A stretch of DNA of 64,000 nucleotides. Origin: Gibbula magus (lineage: Eukaryota > Mollusca > Gastropoda > Trochida > Trochidae). Location: the NCBI GenBank assembly GCA_936450465.1, contig OW388290.1, positions 27,021,457-27,085,456 of the forward strand, in the 5' to 3' direction. This document shows, piece by piece, positions 59,445 to 64,000 of the stretch. The position numbers and the translations under genes were made by a program. Within the stretch, counting starts at the first letter, position 1, and every line of letters begins with the position of its first letter. A model generated the notes under the pieces. It had not been told where the DNA came from and did no database searches. It was given only the letters and a program-made list of their open reading frames with translations.

Positions 59445-61270
59445 CTTGAATCATTACGCTACTTATCTGGATAGGACACGTAACAATTGAGACAGTCTGT
59501 TGAGGTATTTTTGTGTCGAAATCTTATACTTCGTAGACATGTCTCCTGTTTTCAATAGGACATTTTCGACAACCGTTTGTATGACAATGAATCAAGATGT
59601 ATGGCTAATTGTATTTCAAATGTTATATTGTGTTATCACGTGGGTCTATGCTAGACCATTTCGCATTCGTCAATAACATGTTTTTTCTAAAGACAGTTGT
59701 TTTTCACTTTGGGTCACTTTTCTATTGAAGGTTGTTCACAATATCAAAGTGTTTCCAAGTTCATAATTGTTACATGTTTGAAACGTAACTTGTCTATATG
59801 GTTTAACTTTTGAACATTTGGCGACCAACCGCTGTTGAAAAACAAGTGTCTTTCGATAAACGGGTGGTGTACGACTCTTTTCTTTATCAAAGACATGGTT
59901 TTCCCATTCTTGTTATGTTTTGTTTTAATAAAACACCAACCTCATCTTCACAACGTCACAGGCGCCCTTGACCTCAACCCTCGCATTTTCAGTGCTAAGA
60001 TTTTTACGTACTGCAGGCTAATCGGATGAGCCAATCAGAAGACAGTTGCATTGCCTCTGTGACTATGTCGATCGTCGCTTATTTTGAATTGGTTCCGAAT
60101 GTAAACGGCGATTTCATTGGCTGTATGTTAGCAGATGGTAAGATGGGACGTAACTCGTGATCAGAATAGGTCTCGCTGATTCGTTCCACCATCTCTGCCT
60201 TGGTTGAAGGCAAGGTAAAAAATGGAGAGATCTCGATTAATTTTCACCTTGTCGTGGGAAGATGCACCAACCTAGGCACATTTCAGAATTTTAAATTATG
60301 TTCACTAGTCACTTGTTATATATATTCAGCATCATCATAAAATGCTGATCATGAACTTCTATTACTATTAATCTGATTTATATTATTTTATGGGACTTTG
60401 TGCAGAAGATTGTGATTGTCATTAGATATGCTTCTTGAGGTAGGCTTTTGATAACTTGGTCATTCTTATCTAGGGAATCTTTAGTATGTGACTAGATAGA
60501 CTATTCATTTATTAAAAGTAACTTTCATGATTTTGATCAAGTGATTTTTGTTTCGTTTCATTGGTAGAATTTGCAACAAAGAGTTTTTTTGGGGTAAGGC
60601 TATCTAAAGCTAATGGAAGTTTCAAGATAATCACATTTTGAAAATAGTAATGAAAGGGGCCGAGACCAGCCTCTATCTGCATTGGATGAAATGTAACTGA
60701 ACTTGATATTTATTTAAATCGTGTTTTATTCGAGATAAAATTGGAATGGTAATGTTAGTTCAACCATTACCGGGTGCTTCACAGGGACCTATTTTGTTAT
60801 TGAAGAATTGAAGATAACTGTAATATTTAAGTGGGGATAACTCCCATGTCACAAGTACTACAAGTTACTTGAAAAAAATACTTTATTTTGAATAAAACAG
60901 GAAATCATCTTTACGCTACCATTCGAACATTTATGAAAAAGTCATGAAACAGTTGACTAGTTTTAAACAACACATAAGGCAAATATATTCATGTGGTTAA
61001 AACATGCTAATACATCCATTAGACGAGAACAATTTCATTGACAGCGATTTAAAAAATTATTTTAGATATTTTAAAAGAAAAACAAAATAATAAGAGTTGT
61101 ATATCGTTCATTTAGGTATATAAGCGCACAAAACAATGTTCAACCTGCTATTTGAAATATTTCGCAGTTTTTTAGTATTGAGAAAGGTTATTTGTCTTGG
61201 AATCAAACAATAACCACAACGGTTGATAGAGACACATTCAATCGAGAGCAATATACTGAATATAGTTCAA
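59445..61270. other. Right flank of unit C, mostly unique
   Basis: No match to the array. It includes a GC-richer patch at 59930-60260 (listed separately) and otherwise A+T-rich sequence. A 64-residue ORF at 59835-60029 has no domain I recognise. Confidence 0.5.
60025..60145 (+). promoter_or_regulatory. Candidate promoter/first-exon patch with CCAAT boxes
   Basis: GAGCCAATCAGAAG is a consensus CCAAT box and TTCATTGGCTG an inverted one, in a patch with more CpG than its surroundings. An ATG at 60065 opens a frame of 25 codons that reaches ATGGTAAGATGG, a good splice-donor consensus (GT at 60138). No TATA box, downstream exon or homology is visible. This is weak evidence and could be chance. 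Confidence 0.2.
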
Positions 61271-61271
61271 T

Positions 61272-61277
61272 TTTATT
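61272..61277 (-). terminator. Poly-A signal AATAAA downstream of the candidate exon
   Basis: The minus strand reads GAAGAAATAAAATTGAAC about 70 nt after the stop codon of the 61347-61600 frame. The spacing is reasonable for a short 3' UTR. AATAAA is common by chance in A+T-rich DNA, so it only supports the exon in combination. Confidence 0.35.
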
Positions 61278-61346
61278 TCTTCAAATCGTTTTGTACTATG
61301 TGGAGACTAGAGAAGTATTGATGAACGAATTATATGATACGCTATG

Positions 61347-61600
61347 TTATCTTGTTACTCTGAAACCAAGATTGAACGAAGGCAAAGGTGCAATTATTGC
61401 ATATTGATTATTTTTACTGCCAAAAGTCAGAACACTTCTCCGCTCCTTTCTGTATGATGTTGCTTGCCCTCCTATGGGATTTAATAGCTTGTGTGAATGT
61501 GGGCTGTCTGTATACGTTATCGCTGGTCTGGGGTTGCAAATTGGATCCAAAGTTTGTACAAATGGAAGCAGTCCAAAATATTCTCCAGTTGGAGATGCAA
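61347..61600 (-). CDS. Candidate terminal coding exon of an unidentified gene (partial)
   Basis: On the minus strand, a pyrimidine-rich acceptor TATCTTCTTCAG ends at 61601. From 61600 a frame of 83 residues stays open to a stop at 61347-61349. The peptide is protein-like in composition and includes ASPTGEYFGLLPFVQTLD, PICNPRPAITYTDSP and SYRKERRSVLTFGSK. A poly-A signal AATAAA lies about 70 nt downstream. The complete open frame continues upstream to 61736 but with intron-like composition, so I place the exon start at the acceptor (the first two bases complete a split codon). I recognise no family and see no upstream exon within the window. Alternative: a chance frame, as the opposite strand also has ORFs (61192-61407, 61388-61627). 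It lies between unit C and fragment D. Confidence 0.4.
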
Positions 61601-61777
61601 CTGAAGAAGATACGTATGATGTTATGATGCCAATTTGAATCATAACCGTTACTTTTGCAAATATGTGTACATTCATAACATACATTTTTGTAATGCCGTC
61701 ATTGGAAAATGGTATAAGAACCGTTTTTAAAGACATTTAGAAGTAGGTATCAACAAAGAAGTACATTCTGGTAATGT

Positions 61778-62063
61778 TTTCATACGTACATGCTTGAACC
61801 ATCCTTAAAGAAAACCAAGTCTAATACCACACTGAATAGACTTTCTGAAACAAAATATCTTGACAGTGTGTTACTTTTACCTTTGACAGTTTAATGATTT
61901 TATATCAGAAGACACGAGGGGGGGGATTTCATACGTACATGCTTGAACCATCCTTAAAGAAAACCAAGTCTAATACCACACTGAATAGACTTTCTGAAAC
62001 AAAATATCTTGACAGTGTGTTACTTTTACCTTTGACAGTTTAATGATTTTATATCAGAAGACA

Positions 62064-62101
<38 letters not shown>
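61778..62101. repeat. 149-bp direct duplication with poly-G tract
   Basis: 61778-61926 is repeated from 61927 with no difference that I can see, except at the G-rich end. The first copy ends ACACGA followed by about 8 G and an A; the second ends ACACG running into 37 G (62065-62101). The sequence beyond is single-copy. Either a recent tandem duplication at a G tract, or an assembly or sequencing artefact around a homopolymer. Confidence 0.92.
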
Positions 62102-62104
<3 letters not shown>

Positions 62105-62309
62105 TATTAATCATTTAACTCATTCATTAGTTTTCAACGACAAATGTACTTATACTTTCAGTACAGTTATGTCAAATTAATGTGGCGTCATCAGATTGAT
62201 AACGTCATGTCATAAATGTCTTAATCTAGGCGATATCATATCATTATGAGTCATGTCCTTGATGTATACAAGCAATTGTATGTTATATATTCTGTGAAGT
62301 CGGTGCATC

Positions 62310-62520
62310 GCGCAAACTATACTGTTATGAAACACAGCTTTGGATGACAATTCGAATTACTTGCAGATAATAAAGGGTCCTTCTGTATAGCAATATATTT
62401 AACTGTCCGTTTTGATTTTCTGCGGGATTCTAGTCAGGTGACCGTGATACACGTATATGTAGAAGTTTGTGAGGTTCGAATTGATGTGAACGATATGTTT
62501 AACTAAGCATATAAATATCT
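62310..62520 (+). repeat. Unit D fragment: diverged fourth copy of the pre-minisatellite block
   Basis: This stretch aligns by eye with A 4750-4950, B 31370-31570 and C 51060-51200. The shared string of landmarks is a TATACTGTTA-like start, CAGATAATAAA, a TTTAACTGT-like segment, a TTTTGATTTTCTGCGGGATT-type segment matching 'CAATTCCCTCGGGAGTTTTG' in B, then GTCAG followed by GTGA and ATATGTTT. It is clearly more diverged than A, B and C are from each other. It implies that the array, or an older version of it, continued to the right. I cannot see the next landmark (CE2) before the window ends. Confidence 0.55.
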
Positions 62521-64000
62521 TGTTTGTAGAAGTATAGAATATATTAAGTTAGATGTTTCATGCTACACTTATCGATGATACAATTAAAAAGTCCCCAGAT
62601 ATTATTAGACTACTTTCAATGGTTCAGTTATCTGTGTTGGTTGATACTTACTTTTAATTTTTTAAATAGTTTCAAATACAATCACAGAATGATAATAGCC
62701 ACCATAACGAATAAGGAAATTTCGTCAAATTAATAATTTTGTTGGTATTGTGCTATTACACATTAAAAATATGCGATTTGATGTCGCATTAATATAACAA
62801 GTCCCCTTCCGCATCTAATCTCGGTAAAATATTATAGACTCCCGATTGTTAGTTAAATTATTTGGTCATCAGTTTTATGATGATCAAATACCAAATACCA
62901 ATGAACGGTATTTTTCGGGAAGAGCCGTGTGTATTGGAATTTCATTGTAGTCAAGACAACAACACATTGAAATGACCTTCTGGTACGTGTGGTTTGACTA
63001 CCCCATATCCTGTCCTGAGAATAGGAAAAGACAACGGTAAACTGTTTTCTATTGATTCATGTTTTCTGCAACATTCCAAGAACAGTTTGTTTCAGACTGA
63101 TCTTTTAACGACAATGCTAGGTGTTCTTGTGTGATTTGAATTCCTTTAAAAAGTGCTATGTAATTTAACATTTCTGAGTTCAAAAGTGTCAAAAAAACTA
63201 ATATTTTATTCAGTTGCGAAAGTGCTTGACACCAGAATATTAAAATTGCGTTTGAACAATTATTTTAACTTGGTTTAGAAGATTAAATTGAAGTTACAAA
63301 CTGAGCATACGTTTAGAGGAAGTACACATCCTCAAATACGGGTTTTAAAATAAAAAAAAAGGAAAATGTTTGACGTTTCACTGTTATAAAGTGTTTTATT
63401 TAAGTAAACTCAAAACGTTCATTGTAATGTGCGGACTAGTAATTTTCATCAGATATTTTTGACTTAAAACTGATCAGTAAGATTATGAAATTGTACATAT
63501 ATGCCATAGTTTGGTGCATACGTGTTACGAACGATCTAGGATATATCACACTCTCTAGCACTTATGAGCTCACAATCTAGCTATATGTCTTATTATCAAT
63601 TACCTTTTCAAATACATTCGTGAGAATATGAATCAATTGCAATCTACCAATCATGTTCCGCTGTTTATTTCTCGTAAATTTGACACCCCATATCTTTCCA
63701 AAGCAACTAGCCATTTGAAGACCACTGACTTTGACTCTTAATAGACGTTAGTTGACTGTAGCTTATTAATGTTTCTCGCATCTAAGTTAAACACGTTTTT
63801 TTAAAAAAAGAGAACAACTATTTTTTAATCGTAACAACAACAAAAAATAGCCAAATTATATTCTGCACGTTCAGGCTTATATTATATTTGGCTTTAAAGC
63901 AATGTATTTGTAAATCTTCGTAAGGGTGTAAACTTTGATTATCTTCATTTGTTTACCCTGTATGTGAACATAACACTAATGTAACTCTAGCTATCGGCAG
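62520..64000. other. Right end of window, nothing recognised
   Basis: A+T-rich sequence with no ORF of note, no repeat and no clear match to the array after fragment D. It contains no CE2 counterpart where one would be expected if unit D were complete. Confidence 0.5.

Larger units (their letters stand above)
45510..59445. repeat. Unit C of the giant tandem array, internally deleted
   Basis: Unit C aligns with A and B from block 1 (45.51-46.4 kb) through CE1 (48.46-48.78), CE2 (51.75-52.0) and CE3 (53.9-54.06) to about 54.9 kb. It then jumps to the end block, because 59.04-59.44 kb aligns with B at 44.88-45.05 and A at 27.83-28.0. CE4 to CE7 are therefore missing and replaced by 55-59 kb of other sequence that includes a Penelope-like remnant. 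C alone retains, with A, the stretch at 47.86-48.11 kb (A 2.23-2.51 kb), which B has lost. C lacks the 12-bp minisatellite found in A and B. Confidence 0.8.

Noticed and set aside
61388..61627. 79-residue plus-strand ORF
   Set aside because: Antisense to the better-supported minus-strand exon, with no start context or poly-A support.

Overview
The window looks like a non-coding, A+T-rich stretch of an animal nuclear genome, most likely a mollusc and perhaps a gastropod. The reasons are: no dense long ORFs on either strand; tRNA-derived SINEs with marine-mollusc style tails (one followed by a GTGAGTGAGT run); short palindromic and TIR-bearing non-autonomous DNA elements; many microsatellites and minisatellites; and a broken Penelope-like retroelement. 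The taxon is inferred from repeat style and is not proven. I find no complete protein-coding gene, rRNA or functional tRNA.

The main structure is a tandem array of very large, diverged, gene-free repeat units. Unit A runs from about 1 (left edge cut by the window) to 28.67 kb, unit B from 28.67 to 45.5 kb, and unit C from 45.5 to about 59.45 kb. A short, more diverged fourth fragment (D) lies at about 62.3-62.5 kb. Collinear similarity is patchy: islands of strong conservation (called CE1 to CE7 here) sit in the same order and orientation in the units, separated by poorly alignable sequence. A has an internal duplication (12.8-15.5 kb repeated at 19.3-22 kb). C has lost most of its second half. 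B carries an extra old copy of CE5.

The paralogous units act as natural empty-site controls, so several insertions can be dated and bounded by eye. These include a 355-bp TTAA-flanked element in A (empty site in B), a 206-bp TA-flanked element in C (empty in A and B), an 862-bp palindrome-bearing insertion in B flanked by a 7-bp repeat (no insertion at the matching place in A), and a roughly 4.2-kb repeat-rich insertion in A (absent in B).

Layout. 0-9 kb: CE1, a 12-bp minisatellite with higher-order structure, CE2, SINEs and CE3. 9-10 kb: an A-only insertion with a GGTAC minisatellite. 10-23 kb: CE4 to CE7 with the internal duplication, a GTAT microsatellite and a 150-bp satellite full of nuclear-receptor-like half sites. 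23-27.4 kb: an A-only mobile or repeat block. 28.2-28.4 kb: a perfect 85-bp duplication, hairpin and poly-T. 28.7-45.5 kb: unit B. 45.5-59.4 kb: unit C with a SINE, the Penelope-like remnant and two MITEs. 59.4-64 kb: mostly unique sequence. It holds the only convincing coding candidate, a minus-strand terminal exon at 61347-61600 with splice acceptor, stop and poly-A signal, plus a 149-bp duplication ending in a 37-base poly-G run.

Nothing here forms an operon or a pathway. If the array has a function, the conserved islands suggest cis-regulatory DNA or non-coding RNA rather than protein. All alignments were made by eye.
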